From: Psychrobacillus psychrotolerans
GTDB lineage: Bacteria; Bacillota; Bacilli; Bacillales_A; Planococcaceae
Reading direction: 5' to 3'
DNA: 55,642 bases
NCBI RefSeq assembly: GCF_900115805.1
Contig: NZ_FOXU01000013.1
Coordinates: 1-55,642 of the forward strand
The notes beneath the pieces were generated by a model. That model was not told the DNA's origin and did not search any database. It was given only the letters and a program-made list of their open reading frames with translations. Shown in pieces: positions 21,382-31,539 of the stretch (positions are counted from its first letter, which is position 1; each line of letters starts with the position of its first letter). Position numbers and translations under genes: made by a program.

Positions 21382-21945
21382 ATGAAAATTATCGTTGGTC
21401 TTGGAAATCCAGGGAAACAATATGAGGCTACGCGTCACAATATTGGTTTCCATGTAATCGATGAACTTTCTAAGAGATTAGATATACCACTTACACAGTC
21501 TAAATTTAATGGGATGTACGGTATTGGGCATGTTGGTACTGAAAAAGTTATGCTTTTAAAACCACTAACGTATATGAATCTATCTGGGGAATGTATTGTA
21601 CCAATGATGGATTACTATGAAGTAAATGATGATGAAATAGTTGTTATTTATGATGATTTAGACTTACAGGTAGGGAAATTACGACTTCGACAAAAAGGTA
21701 GTGCTGGTGGACACAATGGTATTAAGTCAATTATCCAACACTTAGGCTCACAGGAATTCAACCGCATTCGAATTGGTGTAGACCGCCCTAAAAATGGTAT
21801 GAAAGTTCCGGACTATGTGTTATCAAATTTTAGTGAAGATGAAAAAATAGAAATGATACATGCTGTAAAGAATAGTGCAAATGCATGTGAAGATTGGGTA
21901 ACGAAAAAATTTCTAGATGTAATGAATACATACAATGGTGCATAA
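21382..21945 (+). CDS. pth: Peptidyl-tRNA hydrolase (SpoVC)
   Basis: Releases peptides from peptidyl-tRNA dropped by ribosomes; essential in many bacteria. The 187-aa protein has GLGNPGKQYEATRHNIGF (res 6-23), with the catalytic His in TRHN, then KPLTYMNLSG, DDLDL and GSAGGHNGIKSI. ATG 21382 agrees with family length; an ATG 9 nt earlier is too close to the RBS-like AAGGGA. Known as spoVC in B. subtilis. Confidence 0.95.
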   Translation: MKIIVGLGNPGKQYEATRHNIGFHVIDELSKRLDIPLTQSKFNGMYGIGHVGTEKVMLLKPLTYMNLSGECIVPMMDYYEVNDDEIVVIYDDLDLQVGKLRLRQKGSAGGHNGIKSIIQHLGSQEFNRIRIGVDRPKNGMKVPDYVLSNFSEDEKIEMIHAVKNSANACEDWVTKKFLDVMNTYNGA

Positions 21946-21986
21946 AAAGTAAAGAAAAAGCCTATACTTCCTAAAAAGGAGGTTTT

Positions 21987-22223
21987 ATGGCTATGCCAAT
22001 TCGTTATAAATGTCGCCATTGTGAAACAGAAATTGGGCAGTTGCCATTCGATCACATAGATGACCAGTTTCTACAAAAACACGAGCTTACACAAGAAGAT
22101 CAACATATATACATTAAAAATGGAGCAGAGGGCGACTACACTGTGCAGTGTATTTGTGAAGAGTGCCAGGAGTCCCTTCAAAAATTCCCAAATTACTATG
22201 CGTTAAAAAAATGGATACAGTAG
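21987..22223 (+). CDS. fin: Anti-sigma-F factor Fin
   Basis: Small zinc-binding protein (78 aa) that in B. subtilis inhibits sigma-F to allow the switch to sigma-G in the forespore. Two CxxC pairs are seen: YKCRHCE (res 8-14) and CICEEC (near 52-57). RBS AAAAGGAGG, 7 nt before ATG. It lies between pth and mfd as in B. subtilis (yabK). Confidence 0.92.
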   Translation: MAMPIRYKCRHCETEIGQLPFDHIDDQFLQKHELTQEDQHIYIKNGAEGDYTVQCICEECQESLQKFPNYYALKKWIQ

Positions 22224-22225
22224 AT

Positions 22226-22259
22226 GCTTTGGCACGAATTTCGTGCACAAAGCCTTTTT
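22226..22259 (+). terminator. Terminator after fin
   Basis: GCTTTG-GCACGAA / TTCGTGC-CAAAGC stem with small bulge and loop, followed by TTTTT. Confidence 0.85.
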
Positions 22260-22282
22260 CTATTTAGATTGGAGGTATACAG

Positions 22283-25200
22283 ATGGAACCTTTAAGTAAC
22301 TTATTGATGGAAGACACACAAATACAAAAGCTAGTAAAAGAATTAGAGAGTGGTAGAGACCAACAGTTACTAACCGGTCTTACTCCTAGTGCTAGAGCTG
22401 TCTTTACTAATATGCTTTATAACACAAGGCAGGGAGCTATACTAATCGTAACGCCTAACCTTTTGCATGCTCAAAAACTAACAGAGGATCTAGTAAAACT
22501 AATTGGGGAGGACCATGTACGTTTATATCCTGCGGATGAGTTAATTGCAGCTGATATATCTGTTGCCAGTCCAGAACTTCGTGCACAAAGACTAGAAGCA
22601 ATAGATCATATGTTAACACATGATAAAGGTGTTTATATCGTTCCTATTGCGGGGTTAAAAAAACATATGCCCTCCAAAAAAGATTGGCAAGCTAGTAGCA
22701 TATCGATTGCAGAAGGGGAAGAAATCAGTTTAGATTCCTTTTTACAAAGGCTTGTAAATATGGGGTATGTACGCCAGTCTATGGTGACAGCACCTGGAGA
22801 ATTCGCTTTACGCGGCGGAATAATCGATATTTATCCACTTTATCTAGAAAATCCTATTCGTATAGAACTATTTGATACAGAAGTGGATTCTATTCGGACC
22901 TTTTCTGCAGAAGACCAACGCTCGTTGGAAAAACGAAAAGATATACGAATTTTACCCGCTACAGAATTTGTGTTAACTGAAGAGAAAAAAATGCTGTTAG
23001 CAGAGAAATTAGAAGAGGCATTAGCCGAAAGTCTAGAAAAAGTTAAAATACCAGAAGTAAGGGATCTCTTCTACCAAAATATTCAGCAAGATATTGAGTT
23101 GTTAAAGCAAGGCGAACAACCGCAAGAATATATGAAATATGTTTCCTTGCTGGAAGAGACTAGTAGTTTTTTAGGGAACTACTTTAACAAAAATGGAACC
23201 GTTTTATTTGATGAGCTTGGAAGAATTCAAGAAGTAACAGAGACTTTAGAAAGAGAGGAAAATGATTGGATTCTTTCATTATTAGAAGAAGGTAAAACTG
23301 TACACCGTGTAAAACCCTCTTTTAATCTAAAAGAAATCATCCAGATGTTTTCTAACGAAAAGCTATACTTTTCGTTATTTTCTCGTACTTTTTCAGGAAT
23401 TTCGATTAAAAAGAATATTAGCTTCTCTTGTAAACCAATGCAAAACTTCCATGGACAAATGCATTTATTGAAGAATGAAATCGAGCGATTTACGCAAGGA
23501 AAGTTCCGCTTGTTTATACTAGCGGATGGGAAAGATCGCATCCAAAAAATACATGAAGTGTTAGAAGATTATGAGATTCCTTCACAACTGGGTGCTTCAG
23601 CCAATGATATGATGTCACCTGGTATTTTTATCATAGAGGGAGATTTAGAAGCTGGTTTTGAACTTCCATTACAAAGAATAGCTGTTATTACCGACTCTGA
23701 GTTGTTTAAACAAAAGCATAAGAAAAAAACGAGAGCTCAAAAGGTAACGAATGCGGAGCGTATAAAAAGTTACTCCGAGATAAAACCAGGAGATAACGTT
23801 GTACATATACATCATGGTATTGGGAAATATATTGGAATCGAAACATTGCATGTTAATGGAGTTCACAAAGATTATCTTCATATTCGTTATCGTGGAGAGG
23901 ACAAATTATTTGTTCCTGTTGATCAAATAGATCTTATTCAAAAGTATGTGGCATCTGGTGAAAAAGATCCAAAACTTCATAAGCTGGGCGGAGCAGATTG
24001 GAAGAAGACCAAAACAAAGGTATCAGCAGCAGTTCAAGATATTGCGGATGAGCTAATAAAGCTTTATGCAAAACGGGAAGCAGAAGTAGGTTATGCATTT
24101 GAACCTGATAGCGATATGCAGCAGTCCTTTGAAGCAGCGTTTCCTTATGAGGAAACGGAGGATCAGCTTCGTACTATAATTGAAGTGAAAAAGGATATGG
24201 AAAAACCTAGACCAATGGATCGTCTAGTTTGTGGAGACGTAGGTTATGGAAAAACGGAAGTTGCCATTAGAGCAGCATTTAAAGCCGTCATGGAAGGTAA
24301 ACAAGTAGCCTTTCTCTGCCCAACAACTATATTGGCCCAACAGCATTATGAGACTATGTTAGAGCGTTTTCAAGATTTTCCGATTGAAGTTGGTCTACTA
24401 AGCCGCTTCCGCAACAAAAAACAACAAACTGAAACAATTAGTGGGTTGAAAAAAGGACTAGTAGATGTAGTGGTAGGTACACATAGAATTCTATCCAAAG
24501 ACGTGGAGTATCACGACCTAGGTCTTTTAGTTGTGGATGAGGAACAACGATTTGGAGTTAAACATAAAGAACGGATTAAACAAATGAAGACAAATGTAGA
24601 TGTCATGACGTTAACAGCTACACCTATACCTCGTACATTACATATGTCGATGATTGGAGTACGTGATCTTTCTGTCATTGAAACTCCCCCTAAAAACCGT
24701 TTCCCGGTTCAAACCTATGTGATGGAGCAAAATAGTGGGCTAGTCCGTGAATCAATTGAAAGAGAACTTGCTCGCGGGGGACAGGCATTTTATCTATACA
24801 ATAGAGTAGAAGATATTACGAGAAAAGTCGATGAAATACAAATGTTAGTTCCAACTGCAAGGGTAGGATTTGCACATGGACAAATGAGTGAAACGGAATT
24901 AGAGTCCGTTATCATTAGCTTTATAGAGGGAGAATACGATGTTTTAGTTACTACGACCATCATCGAAACAGGTATCGATATCCCAAATGTAAATACACTT
25001 ATTATTCAAGACGCTGATAAAATGGGACTTTCCCAATTATATCAACTACGTGGTCGGGTAGGACGATCTAATCGTGTTGCTTATGCTTATTTAATGCATC
25101 AAAGAGATAAAGTTTTGACCGATGTCGCAGAAAAACGACTGCAGGCTGTAAAAGAATTTACAGAGCTTGGTTCTGGCTTTAAAATTGCAATGCGTGATCT

Positions 25201-25816
25201 ATCTATTCGGGGTGCCGGAAACCTATTGGGCTCTCAACAGCATGGATTTATTGACTCAGTTGGATTTGACCTTTATACACAAATGTTAGAAGAAGCTATT
25301 GCGGAAAAACGTACTGGTATTAAAAAAGAAGATATACCAGATATGGAAATTGTCCTATCTACGGATGCTTATATATCCGATGAATATATTCCTGATGGAT
25401 ATCAAAAGATCCAAATGTATAAACGTGTTAAAGCAATGGAAAAAGAAGAGGAATATTTTGATCTCCTAGATGAATTCCAAGACCGGTTCGGGGATATACC
25501 TCTCGAAGCAGAAAAATTACTTCGTATAGCACGTATGAAAATTTGGGGCATAGAAGTAGGAGTAGTGTCTATTAAGGAAGTAAACAAAGTTATATCAATT
25601 TCTATAAGTGCAGAAGGAACAAGGGATATTAATGGAGCGAAACTGGTAGAAGAATCTATGAAGTATGGACGTGCGGTTGGTTTTAATATGGATAACGGTA
25701 GTTTAGTACTGACAATTGATGAACGTAAAACAGGTAAATTTAATCCATTTGATGTATTGGAAGAAATGATGAGACTTTTGCCTGAATCTAAAAAAGAAAT
25801 AGCAGACGTTAAGTAG
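22283..25816 (+). CDS. mfd: Transcription-repair coupling factor
   Basis: SF2 translocase that removes RNA polymerase stalled at lesions and recruits UvrA. The 1177-aa protein has the usual order: UvrB-homology module (about res 1-350), RNAP-interaction CarD-like domain (about 490-560: [14 protein letters not shown]), RecG-like helicase lobes with [11 protein letters not shown] (about 651-661) and [11 protein letters not shown] (about 752-762). TRG-motif region near 900-960 and a C-terminal regulatory domain. RBS GGAGGTATAC. Length is the family norm; no truncation. Confidence 0.97.
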   Translation: MEPLSNLLMEDTQIQKLVKELESGRDQQLLTGLTPSARAVFTNMLYNTRQGAILIVTPNLLHAQKLTEDLVKLIGEDHVRLYPADELIAADISVASPELRAQRLEAIDHMLTHDKGVYIVPIAGLKKHMPSKKDWQASSISIAEGEEISLDSFLQRLVNMGYVRQSMVTAPGEFALRGGIIDIYPLYLENPIRIELFDTEVDSIRTFSAEDQRSLEKRKDIRILPATEFVLTEEKKMLLAEKLEEALAESLEKVKIPEVRDLFYQNIQQDIELLKQGEQPQEYMKYVSLLEETSSFLGNYFNKNGTVLFDELGRIQEVTETLEREENDWILSLLEEGKTVHRVKPSFNLKEIIQMFSNEKLYFSLFSRTFSGISIKKNISFSCKPMQNFHGQMHLLKNEIERFTQGKFRLFILADGKDRIQKIHEVLEDYEIPSQLGASANDMMSPGIFIIEGDLEAGFELPLQRIAVITDSELFKQKHKKKTRAQKVTNAERIKSYSEIKPGDNVVHIHHGIGKYIGIETLHVNGVHKDYLHIRYRGEDKLFVPVDQIDLIQKYVASGEKDPKLHKLGGADWKKTKTKVSAAVQDIADELIKLYAKREAEVGYAFEPDSDMQQSFEAAFPYEETEDQLRTIIEVKKDMEKPRPMDRLVCGDVGYGKTEVAIRAAFKAVMEGKQVAFLCPTTILAQQHYETMLERFQDFPIEVGLLSRFRNKKQQTETISGLKKGLVDVVVGTHRILSKDVEYHDLGLLVVDEEQRFGVKHKERIKQMKTNVDVMTLTATPIPRTLHMSMIGVRDLSVIETPPKNRFPVQTYVMEQNSGLVRESIERELARGGQAFYLYNRVEDITRKVDEIQMLVPTARVGFAHGQMSETELESVIISFIEGEYDVLVTTTIIETGIDIPNVNTLIIQDADKMGLSQLYQLRGRVGRSNRVAYAYLMHQRDKVLTDVAEKRLQAVKEFTELGSGFKIAMRDLSIRGAGNLLGSQQHGFIDSVGFDLYTQMLEEAIAEKRTGIKKEDIPDMEIVLSTDAYISDEYIPDGYQKIQMYKRVKAMEKEEEYFDLLDEFQDRFGDIPLEAEKLLRIARMKIWGIEVGVVSIKEVNKVISISISAEGTRDINGAKLVEESMKYGRAVGFNMDNGSLVLTIDERKTGKFNPFDVLEEMMRLLPESKKEIADVK

Positions 25817-25822
25817 GTCTTT

Positions 25823-25852
25823 GCATATTTTTGGCTAACATGATGCATACTA
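25823..25852 (+). promoter_or_regulatory. Sigma-G promoter of spoVT
   Basis: GCATA (25823-25827), 18 nt, CATACTA (25846-25852), matching the sigma-G consensus (GHATR-N17-18-CATWHTA). B. subtilis spoVT is sigma-G-dependent. Confidence 0.8.
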
Positions 25853-25902
25853 TGGCAGAAATGAACTTTAGTTTCCAATCTGTCGAAAGTGAGGCATATT
25901 AC

Positions 25903-26439
25903 ATGAAAGCAACAGGCATCGTACGTCGTATTGATGATTTAGGTAGAGTAGTAATTCCCAAAGAGATACGTCGAACCCTTCGAATCCGAGAAGGAGATCC
26001 ATTGGAAATTTTCACGGATAGAGAAGGAGAAATAATCTTAAAAAAATATTCACCTATTAGTGAGCTTGGAGATTTTGCGAAAGAATACGCGGAAACCTTA
26101 TATGAAACTTTAGGTACTCCGGTATTAATATGTGACCGTGACGAAATGATTGCGGCAGCGGGACTCTCAAAGAAGGATTATTTGAATCGTAGGTTAAGTC
26201 CTGGGATTGAAGACATTATAGGTCAGCGCTCCATCGTAATGGAGAAACATGAAAACTCAGTTGAGTGGATTCCTGGAGTAGTTGAAACTGTAAAATCATA
26301 TTGTATTGCCCCGATTATTGCTTCGGGAGATCCAATTGGAGCTGTACTCATTATTTCAAAAGTACATTTTATAGGCGAAGCTGAACTAAAAGCAATTGAA
26401 ACTGCAGCAAACTTTTTGGCAAAACAAATGGAAAGTTAA
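25903..26439 (+). CDS. spoVT: Stage V sporulation regulator SpoVT
   Basis: AbrB-like forespore regulator that tunes sigma-G-dependent genes. The 178-aa protein (the B. subtilis length) has the AbrB DNA-binding domain (res 1-50: MKATGIVRRIDDLGRVVIPKE) and a GAF-like C-terminal domain (about 55-178). The N-terminal domain is strikingly like the AbrB encoded at 7757-8032. ATG 25903 follows GTGAGGC; an upstream in-frame start would lie within the promoter. Confidence 0.96.
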   Translation: MKATGIVRRIDDLGRVVIPKEIRRTLRIREGDPLEIFTDREGEIILKKYSPISELGDFAKEYAETLYETLGTPVLICDRDEMIAAAGLSKKDYLNRRLSPGIEDIIGQRSIVMEKHENSVEWIPGVVETVKSYCIAPIIASGDPIGAVLIISKVHFIGEAELKAIETAANFLAKQMES

Positions 26440-26440
26440 T

Positions 26441-26479
26441 AAAATCTTCCTCTTCTACAAAAGAGGAAGATTTTTTTTG
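26441..26479 (+). terminator. Terminator after spoVT
   Basis: Perfect 14-bp stem (26441-26454 / 26461-26474), 6-nt loop, T-run. Confidence 0.92.
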
Positions 26480-26518
26480 TTATACTATTCCTATCGTATT
26501 ATGGGAGTAGGATTGGTT

Positions 26519-28129
26519 ATGAGTAATGACTGGAATATGAAAACTTATATGAAGGGTGCAGCTATGCTGACGATTGCTGCTATTATCGTCAAGTTACTAA
26601 GTGCGGTTTATCGGGTGCCTTTTCAAAATTTAGTAGGCGATGAAGGATTTTATATATACCAACAAGTGTATCCATTCATTGGCATTATCACTACTTGGAC
26701 ATCGTTTGGTTTCGCAGTTGCGCTGTCTAAAATACTATCGGACTATAAAGCGCTTGGAAAAGAGTATGCTATTCCAAGGATAAAAAAAATTGCTTTTTAT
26801 TATATCGGATTTATTTCTATTTTATTTTTTATATTATTGTTTATGGGAGCTGGATTCTTAGCTGAAGCTATGGGTGATGCAAATCTTGCGCAGTTATTAA
26901 AAGCTGGTTCTTTCGTCATTTTACTAATGCCCATGCTTGCTGTATTAAAAGGGGATTTTCAATCGGATGGGCGCATGCAGCCAGTGGCTTATGCACAGGT
27001 GTTGGAACAGGCAGTGCGCGTTTTTGTCATATTATTTGGTACTTGGATTATCGTGTCTACAAGTTTTGATCTATATAAGGCGGGAAGTATGGCTATGTAT
27101 GGTGCAGTGGCAGGTGAATTAGCTGGCGTCGTACTACTATCCTTTATTTATTGGAAATCGATGAAACATACAAAGACTGAAAAGGCCCAGCAAAATGTAC
27201 CTGTGTGGCCAATTATAAAGAACTTAACGCTACTGAGCTTAAGTGCTAGTATTAGTGCACTATTATTCTTGCTGTTTCAGCTAGTCGATTCGTTTACAGT
27301 CTTTCAAGTCCTGATGGAAAGTGGTATGGAAAGACAACAGGCAATGGAGAAAAAAGGCGTCTATGACCGAGGGCAACCACTGGTCCAATTAGGTATTGTC
27401 ATAGCATCTACGCTTTCTTTAGCAATCGTTCCTCTGGTAGCGCACCGGATGGGTAAAAACTCGGGAAGAACAGCAGTGCCTTTCATGCAACTAACATACC
27501 GAGTAGCATTTACTTTTGGAATTGCGGCAGCTCTAGGGCTAATTGTTGTTCTTCCATATGTAAATGAGATGCTATTTCAAACAAAAGAGGAATCTATGAC
27601 GTTAATGGTTTTTTCTTTTCAAATTGTATGGATGTCTTTAATACTTACATTAATGGCAATGTTACAGGGCAGTGGAATGGTGAAGATACCTACGTTTTTC
27701 TTGCTGCTTGGAGTTTTGTGTAAGTGGTTGTTAAATAGTTTACTTGTCCCCACTTATGGAGTATTAGGAGCAGCTATCTCAGGTAATGTTAGTTTAGCGA
27801 TTATCTATGTGTTGATGTGTTATTATTTTAAAAAGACTTGGAATATCCAATTTGCCCCTGCAGTTTTCTATAAAGGGATTACAAAAGCCTCCCTATTAAT
27901 GATCGTGTGTGTTGTTGCTTATGTAGTATTGGCTGATGTCGTGTTATTTGATAATCTTTCTAGTAGAATACAATCGGTTGTCATTTCGTTAACTGCAGTT
28001 ATGTTGGGTGCGGCAATTTTTTTAGTAAGTATAGCAAAAGATCGTGTGATAGCAGAGAAAGAGTGGTTTTTATTGCCATTTGGTAGACGAATGGCGACTT
28101 TTCAGCTTTGGTTAAATAAAGAAAAGTAA
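26519..28129 (+). CDS. yabM: Polysaccharide flippase-family membrane protein (YabM)
   Basis: MOP/MATE-superfamily exporter of the SpoVB/YabM group, 536 aa with about 12-14 hydrophobic segments spread over the whole length. Paralogs such as SpoVB and MurJ move lipid-linked cell-wall precursors; the YabM substrate is not known. First helix KGAAMLTIAAIIVKLLSAVYRVPF (split by R and P). ATG 26519 is preferred, with AGGA 6 nt upstream; ATG 26501 is an in-frame alternative. It leads a likely operon with yabN and rqcP. Confidence 0.88.
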   Translation: MSNDWNMKTYMKGAAMLTIAAIIVKLLSAVYRVPFQNLVGDEGFYIYQQVYPFIGIITTWTSFGFAVALSKILSDYKALGKEYAIPRIKKIAFYYIGFISILFFILLFMGAGFLAEAMGDANLAQLLKAGSFVILLMPMLAVLKGDFQSDGRMQPVAYAQVLEQAVRVFVILFGTWIIVSTSFDLYKAGSMAMYGAVAGELAGVVLLSFIYWKSMKHTKTEKAQQNVPVWPIIKNLTLLSLSASISALLFLLFQLVDSFTVFQVLMESGMERQQAMEKKGVYDRGQPLVQLGIVIASTLSLAIVPLVAHRMGKNSGRTAVPFMQLTYRVAFTFGIAAALGLIVVLPYVNEMLFQTKEESMTLMVFSFQIVWMSLILTLMAMLQGSGMVKIPTFFLLLGVLCKWLLNSLLVPTYGVLGAAISGNVSLAIIYVLMCYYFKKTWNIQFAPAVFYKGITKASLLMIVCVVAYVVLADVVLFDNLSSRIQSVVISLTAVMLGAAIFLVSIAKDRVIAEKEWFLLPFGRRMATFQLWLNKEK

Positions 28130-28142
28130 GGTTGTGAGTAAT

Positions 28143-29603
28143 ATGAATGAAATTACGATTATTGGTCTTGGAGCGGGTGACCTAGATCAGCTGCCATTAG
28201 GTATATATAAAAAGTTAAAAACGGCCGAGTACTTGTATGTTCGGACGGAGCAGCACCCAGTTTTAGAAGAGCTAAAAGCAGAAGGACTTTCCTTCACTAG
28301 TTTCGATACAGTGTACGAAAATAATGATCAATTCGAAGGTGTCTATGAAGAAATTGTAAAACGGCTTCTAGAATTGGCACAAGAGCAATCAGTTATATAT
28401 GCAGTACCTGGACATCCATTAGTTGCCGAACAAACAGTTCAGCTCTTAATTGAAGCGGAAAAACAAGGGAAAATTAAAATCCGTATAGAAGGTGGACAAA
28501 GTTTTCTAGACCCCATTTTTGGCGCTTTACGGATTGATCCCATTGAAGGATTTCAATTACTAGACGGAACAAGCTTTAAGCGTGATGAAGTTCAAATGAA
28601 TGCACATGTGCTAATTGGACAAGTATATGATGCATTTAGTGCTTCCGAAGTAAAACTAACTCTAATGGAAAAGTATCCCGACGACTATGAGGTAACGATT
28701 GTAACTGCTGCAGGGTCTGCTACAGAAAGTTTAACGAAGGTCCCATTATTTGAACTGGACCGAGTGATGAAGTTAGATAATCTTACTACATTATACGTTC
28801 CGCCAATCTATAAAAAAGAAGATCGCTTAAAAGAGTGGCAAACACTTCGTCAAATTGTTTCTGAACTAAGGGGTCCTAACGGGTGTCCATGGGATAAGGA
28901 ACAAACACATACAACCTTAAAGAAATACGCTGTAGAAGAGGTGTATGAGCTTCTACAGGCGATTGACGAGGAAGACGATGATCATATTGTAGAAGAATTA
29001 GGCGACGTTCTGTTACAAGTGTTTTTACATGCACAAATAGGAGAAGATAACGGATATTTTAGTATGGAAGACGTATTAAACGCTATTTCTGACAAAATGA
29101 TTCGTAGACACCCTCATGTATTTGGTGAAGTAACAGTAGATAGCACGGAAGACGTTCTCCGTAATTGGCAACAAATAAAGGCAGAAGAAAAAAGAGATTC
29201 TGGTGATTCTTTATTAGAAGGAGAAATGCGAGCGGACTCTTCCTTGCTTACTTCTTTTAATTATCAAAAGAAAGTTGCGAAGGTTGGTTTTGACTGGCCA
29301 GACGTTTCAGGGGCTTGGGAAAAGTTTGAGGAAGAGCTCGGCGAATGGAAGAAAGAATTAGCGGAGGGTACAAAAGATTCACAAGTAGATGAATTAGGTG
29401 ATTTGCTATTTACTATTGTAAATTTAGCGCGTTTTTATAGTTTATCTCCCGAGCAGGCAATGATTCAGGCTAATAAAAAGTTTAAAAGCAGATTCCAATT
29501 TATAGAGAGAAGTGTGAAGAGTGGAAAAGGAGACTTTTCTCACTATACTTTAGAAGAGCTAGATCTCTTTTGGAAAGAAGCTAAAAAATTAGAAGGGCAG
29601 TGA
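28143..29603 (+). CDS. yabN: YabN: tetrapyrrole methylase-like domain fused to MazG pyrophosphohydrolase
   Basis: Two-domain protein, 486 aa. The N-terminal SAM-methylase-like domain (about res 1-225) begins [17 protein letters not shown]. The C-terminal MazG NTP pyrophosphohydrolase (about 240-485) has [30 protein letters not shown] and a second half with [12 protein letters not shown]. MazG domains hydrolyse non-canonical or excess NTPs; the role of the methylase part is unknown. ATG 28143 is used; GTG 28134 is 3 nt from AAGG and less likely. Confidence 0.92.
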   Translation: MNEITIIGLGAGDLDQLPLGIYKKLKTAEYLYVRTEQHPVLEELKAEGLSFTSFDTVYENNDQFEGVYEEIVKRLLELAQEQSVIYAVPGHPLVAEQTVQLLIEAEKQGKIKIRIEGGQSFLDPIFGALRIDPIEGFQLLDGTSFKRDEVQMNAHVLIGQVYDAFSASEVKLTLMEKYPDDYEVTIVTAAGSATESLTKVPLFELDRVMKLDNLTTLYVPPIYKKEDRLKEWQTLRQIVSELRGPNGCPWDKEQTHTTLKKYAVEEVYELLQAIDEEDDDHIVEELGDVLLQVFLHAQIGEDNGYFSMEDVLNAISDKMIRRHPHVFGEVTVDSTEDVLRNWQQIKAEEKRDSGDSLLEGEMRADSSLLTSFNYQKKVAKVGFDWPDVSGAWEKFEEELGEWKKELAEGTKDSQVDELGDLLFTIVNLARFYSLSPEQAMIQANKKFKSRFQFIERSVKSGKGDFSHYTLEELDLFWKEAKKLEGQ

Positions 29604-29607
29604 CGAA

Positions 29608-29898
29608 ATGAGATTAGATAAATACTTAAAGGTTTCCAGACTTATCAAGCGTAGAACATTAGCAAAAGAAGTAGCGGACCAAGGTAGAATAACGATTAAT
29701 GGCAAAGTAGCAAAAGCAAGCGCAGATGTAAAAGCTGGGGATGAATTGTCCATTAGATTTGGTCAAAAAGTAGTAACTGCAACGGTAGATGCGGTTAGAG
29801 ATTCTGCGAAAAAAGAAGAGGCATCATTGATGTTTACAATTATAAAAGAAGAGAGATTAGAAAAAGTAGATCCAGAATTTATTGATGATGAAGATTAG
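29608..29898 (+). CDS. rqcP: RqcP, S4-domain ribosome quality control factor
   Basis: Small S4 RNA-binding protein (96 aa), Hsp15-like. In B. subtilis RqcP (YabO) stabilises the P-site tRNA on obstructed 50S subunits and works with RqcH in alanine tailing. S4 signature [17 protein letters not shown] (res 1-17), [13 protein letters not shown]. It starts 5 nt after yabN, so it is co-transcribed with it. Confidence 0.93.
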   Translation: MRLDKYLKVSRLIKRRTLAKEVADQGRITINGKVAKASADVKAGDELSIRFGQKVVTATVDAVRDSAKKEEASLMFTIIKEERLEKVDPEFIDDED

Positions 29899-29984
29899 TT
29901 AGATATTTTTGTCTAAAACTGTTTATGTAGTATTCGAATGGCTTTGGACTGGCGGGTCGCTACATTATTACCGAGTGAATTTTT

Positions 29985-30026
29985 AAAGAGGTGGTTGTGA
30001 CAGAAGTCACATCATGCCTCTTTTTC
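29985..30026 (+). terminator. Terminator after yabM-yabN-rqcP
   Basis: Outer stem AAAGAGG (29985-29991) / CCTCTTT (30017-30023) with an inner TGTGAC / GTCACA hairpin and T-run. Confidence 0.75.
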
Positions 30027-30379
30027 TATCGATAATTTTATGGCGTTTGTCTGTCCGCCATCCTTCTATAACTCTTAGAAACAGGTTAGTGCATTTTGAG
30101 ATAACTAGAGATAAAATACTTTCCTACTTAAAGAGGAAGCTCGCGAAGATACAATTTCGCGAGCTACTTTGCTTCTCTATTGGCTATATACTTACTATTT
30201 CTCTAGATTTCCACTAGATAATAGAAAATCTACTTTCTTCATCCTTCATGATGAAATAGTATTCCTAATTCAACAGACGGTTATTTATTATAATTGCTTT
30301 GGTTACTCTTCTCATCTAAGCGATAGGCTATACTCTATCTTATAGTAATGTACTACTCACATAATTGATTGTAGTGAAA
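30027..30379. other. Non-coding spacer rqcP-yabP, left part
   Basis: No convincing gene. A perfect 10-bp hairpin AGCTCGCGAA (30138-30147) / TTCGCGAGCT (30156-30165) without a T-run is the only clear structure. An open frame of 67 codons crosses it but has no RBS and no recognisable protein features. Confidence 0.5.
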
Positions 30380-30536
30380 GGTGGCGACTCCGGCGGGATG
30401 AGTGAGTCAGATGAGATATCAAAACGACGCGTTAGCGACGGTGATAGCTCATCGCTCACCCCTCGGAGGCCAACAGGATGTTGGTCACGAAGGCGTTGCC
30501 ACACGAGTGGCGCTCTTAGCCTTTGAACCCCACCTG
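30380..30536. repeat. Multi-stem-loop interspersed repeat element
   Basis: Outer GGTGG (30380-30384) pairs with CCACC (about 30530-30534). Inside are a long imperfect hairpin (CTCCG/CGGAG, GTGAG/CTCAC, GATGAG/CTCATC and TATC/GATA between about 30388 and 30468), CCAACA/TGTTGG (30471-30485) and GCCAC/GTGGC (about 30498-30511). The exit CACCTGTAACGGAAATCAG resembles repeats I remember from Bacillaceae intergenic regions. It is richer in GC than its surroundings. Confidence 0.7.
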
Positions 30537-30640
30537 TAACGGAAATCAGTAGTGTTATTATTCCATAGATCTAATTCTTTAGTATTCAGGTACTCTAGAA
30601 TCTAGAGAAGTACCAAATAGAAATTAAATAGTTTCTTGTG

Positions 30641-30676
30641 AAAAAAAGCATGGTAGTTTGTCATGCTTTTTTTTTT
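30641..30676 (+). terminator. Hairpin-T-run upstream of yabP, no obvious gene before it
   Basis: AAAAAAAGCATG / CATGCTTTTTTTT hairpin with a 9-nt loop. It overlaps the -35 of the yabP promoter. No gene lies in the 600 bp before it, so it may end a non-coding transcript or insulate yabP. Confidence 0.75.
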
Positions 30677-30688
30677 GGAGCATACAAT
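30661..30688 (+). promoter_or_regulatory. Sigma-E promoter of yabPQ
   Basis: TCATGCT (30661-30667), 13 nt, CATACAAT (30681-30688). The -10 is a perfect sigma-E match and the -35 fits 5 of 7. B. subtilis yabPQ is sigma-E-controlled in the mother cell. Confidence 0.78.
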
Positions 30689-30717
30689 AAAATAGGACAA
30701 GAGAGGAGAGAGTATAT

Positions 30718-31020
30718 ATGCAATATCAAGCAGAAAATCAAACAATTACTATTCCATCGGGGGACCATTTGATTTCGCTTAGAAATCGTAAGCGCATGGA
30801 CTTAACGTCTGTAAAATCTATTGAAAAATTTGATCAACAAGAATTTTATGTGAGAACTTCTCAAGGTATACTTCACATCAAAGGAGAAGACTTAAAAATT
30901 GTCCATCTTGATGTTGATAAAGGATTATTAACTTTGGAAGGAATCGTTCGGGCAATGCAGTATGATGATGAGCAAAGTTTAGACGGCGCTAGAGGATTAC
31001 TTCATAAATTATTCGGATGA
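30718..31020 (+). CDS. yabP: Spore protein YabP
   Basis: YabP/YqfC-family beta-rich protein (100 aa), needed for normal spore development in B. subtilis; biochemistry unknown. Family features: SIPSGDHLISLRNRKRMDLTSV-like start (here with IPSGDHLISLRNRK) and TSQGILHIKGEDLKI. RBS GAGAGGAGAG. The stop overlaps yabQ as ATGA. Confidence 0.92.
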   Translation: MQYQAENQTITIPSGDHLISLRNRKRMDLTSVKSIEKFDQQEFYVRTSQGILHIKGEDLKIVHLDVDKGLLTLEGIVRAMQYDDEQSLDGARGLLHKLFG

Positions 31021-31520
31021 CACTCTCATTACAATTCTTTAGTCTATTACTAATGGTCTGTAGTGGGGTATTGGTAGGGGCAATAATCGAAGGAACGCGC
31101 TTTATAACGGAAAGTTTCCCGAGGCGTTCCTACGTTTATAAATATCGTGTAGTGCTGGAGGTATTTGTTTGGATCGCACTGGGTTTAGGCTCATTTTATA
31201 TACTTTATGATGTGCGGGATGGCGTATGGAGAATTTACGACCCATTAGCACAAATAGTAGGTATTCTCTTATACGATCAATTATTTCAGCCAGTGTTTCG
31301 TTTAACAGGTAGAATTATCTTGCGTTTGATCATCCAACCAATTTGGTGGATAATTCATTTCATTTGGATAGTTATTAATAAAGTTATTCATCTTATTTGG
31401 ATGCTCATCTCCTTCATCTTAAAACCATTTCAATATATATTTCGAAAAACGTGGCATTTGGCCCTTCAGAAAAAGCCAAACTTCCGTTATAATAGAAAGT
31501 ACACAAAAAAATTGAAATAG
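31017..31520 (+). CDS. yabQ: Spore cortex biosynthesis membrane protein YabQ
   Basis: Integral membrane protein (167 aa) with hydrophobic segments near res 5-25, 45-64, 72-92 and 97-140. In B. subtilis YabQ sits in the outer forespore membrane and is needed for cortex formation. It is translationally coupled to yabP through a 4-nt overlap and expressed from the sigma-E promoter. A long aromatic-rich helix (about 100-140) and a basic C terminus are seen. Confidence 0.92.
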   Translation: MTLSLQFFSLLLMVCSGVLVGAIIEGTRFITESFPRRSYVYKYRVVLEVFVWIALGLGSFYILYDVRDGVWRIYDPLAQIVGILLYDQLFQPVFRLTGRIILRLIIQPIWWIIHFIWIVINKVIHLIWMLISFILKPFQYIFRKTWHLALQKKPNFRYNRKYTKKLK

Positions 31521-31539
31521 TTTGATAGGAGAGGGCAAA

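Noticed and set aside
21929-21936. CATACAAT, a perfect sigma-E -10, near the end of pth ahead of fin
   Set aside because: No matching -35 at 13-15 nt, it lies in coding sequence, and fin is a forespore gene (sigma-F/sigma-G) in B. subtilis.
30014-30217. Open frame of 67 codons in the rqcP-yabP gap
   Set aside because: No RBS, begins within the rqcP terminator, crosses a hairpin, and the translation has no recognisable features.
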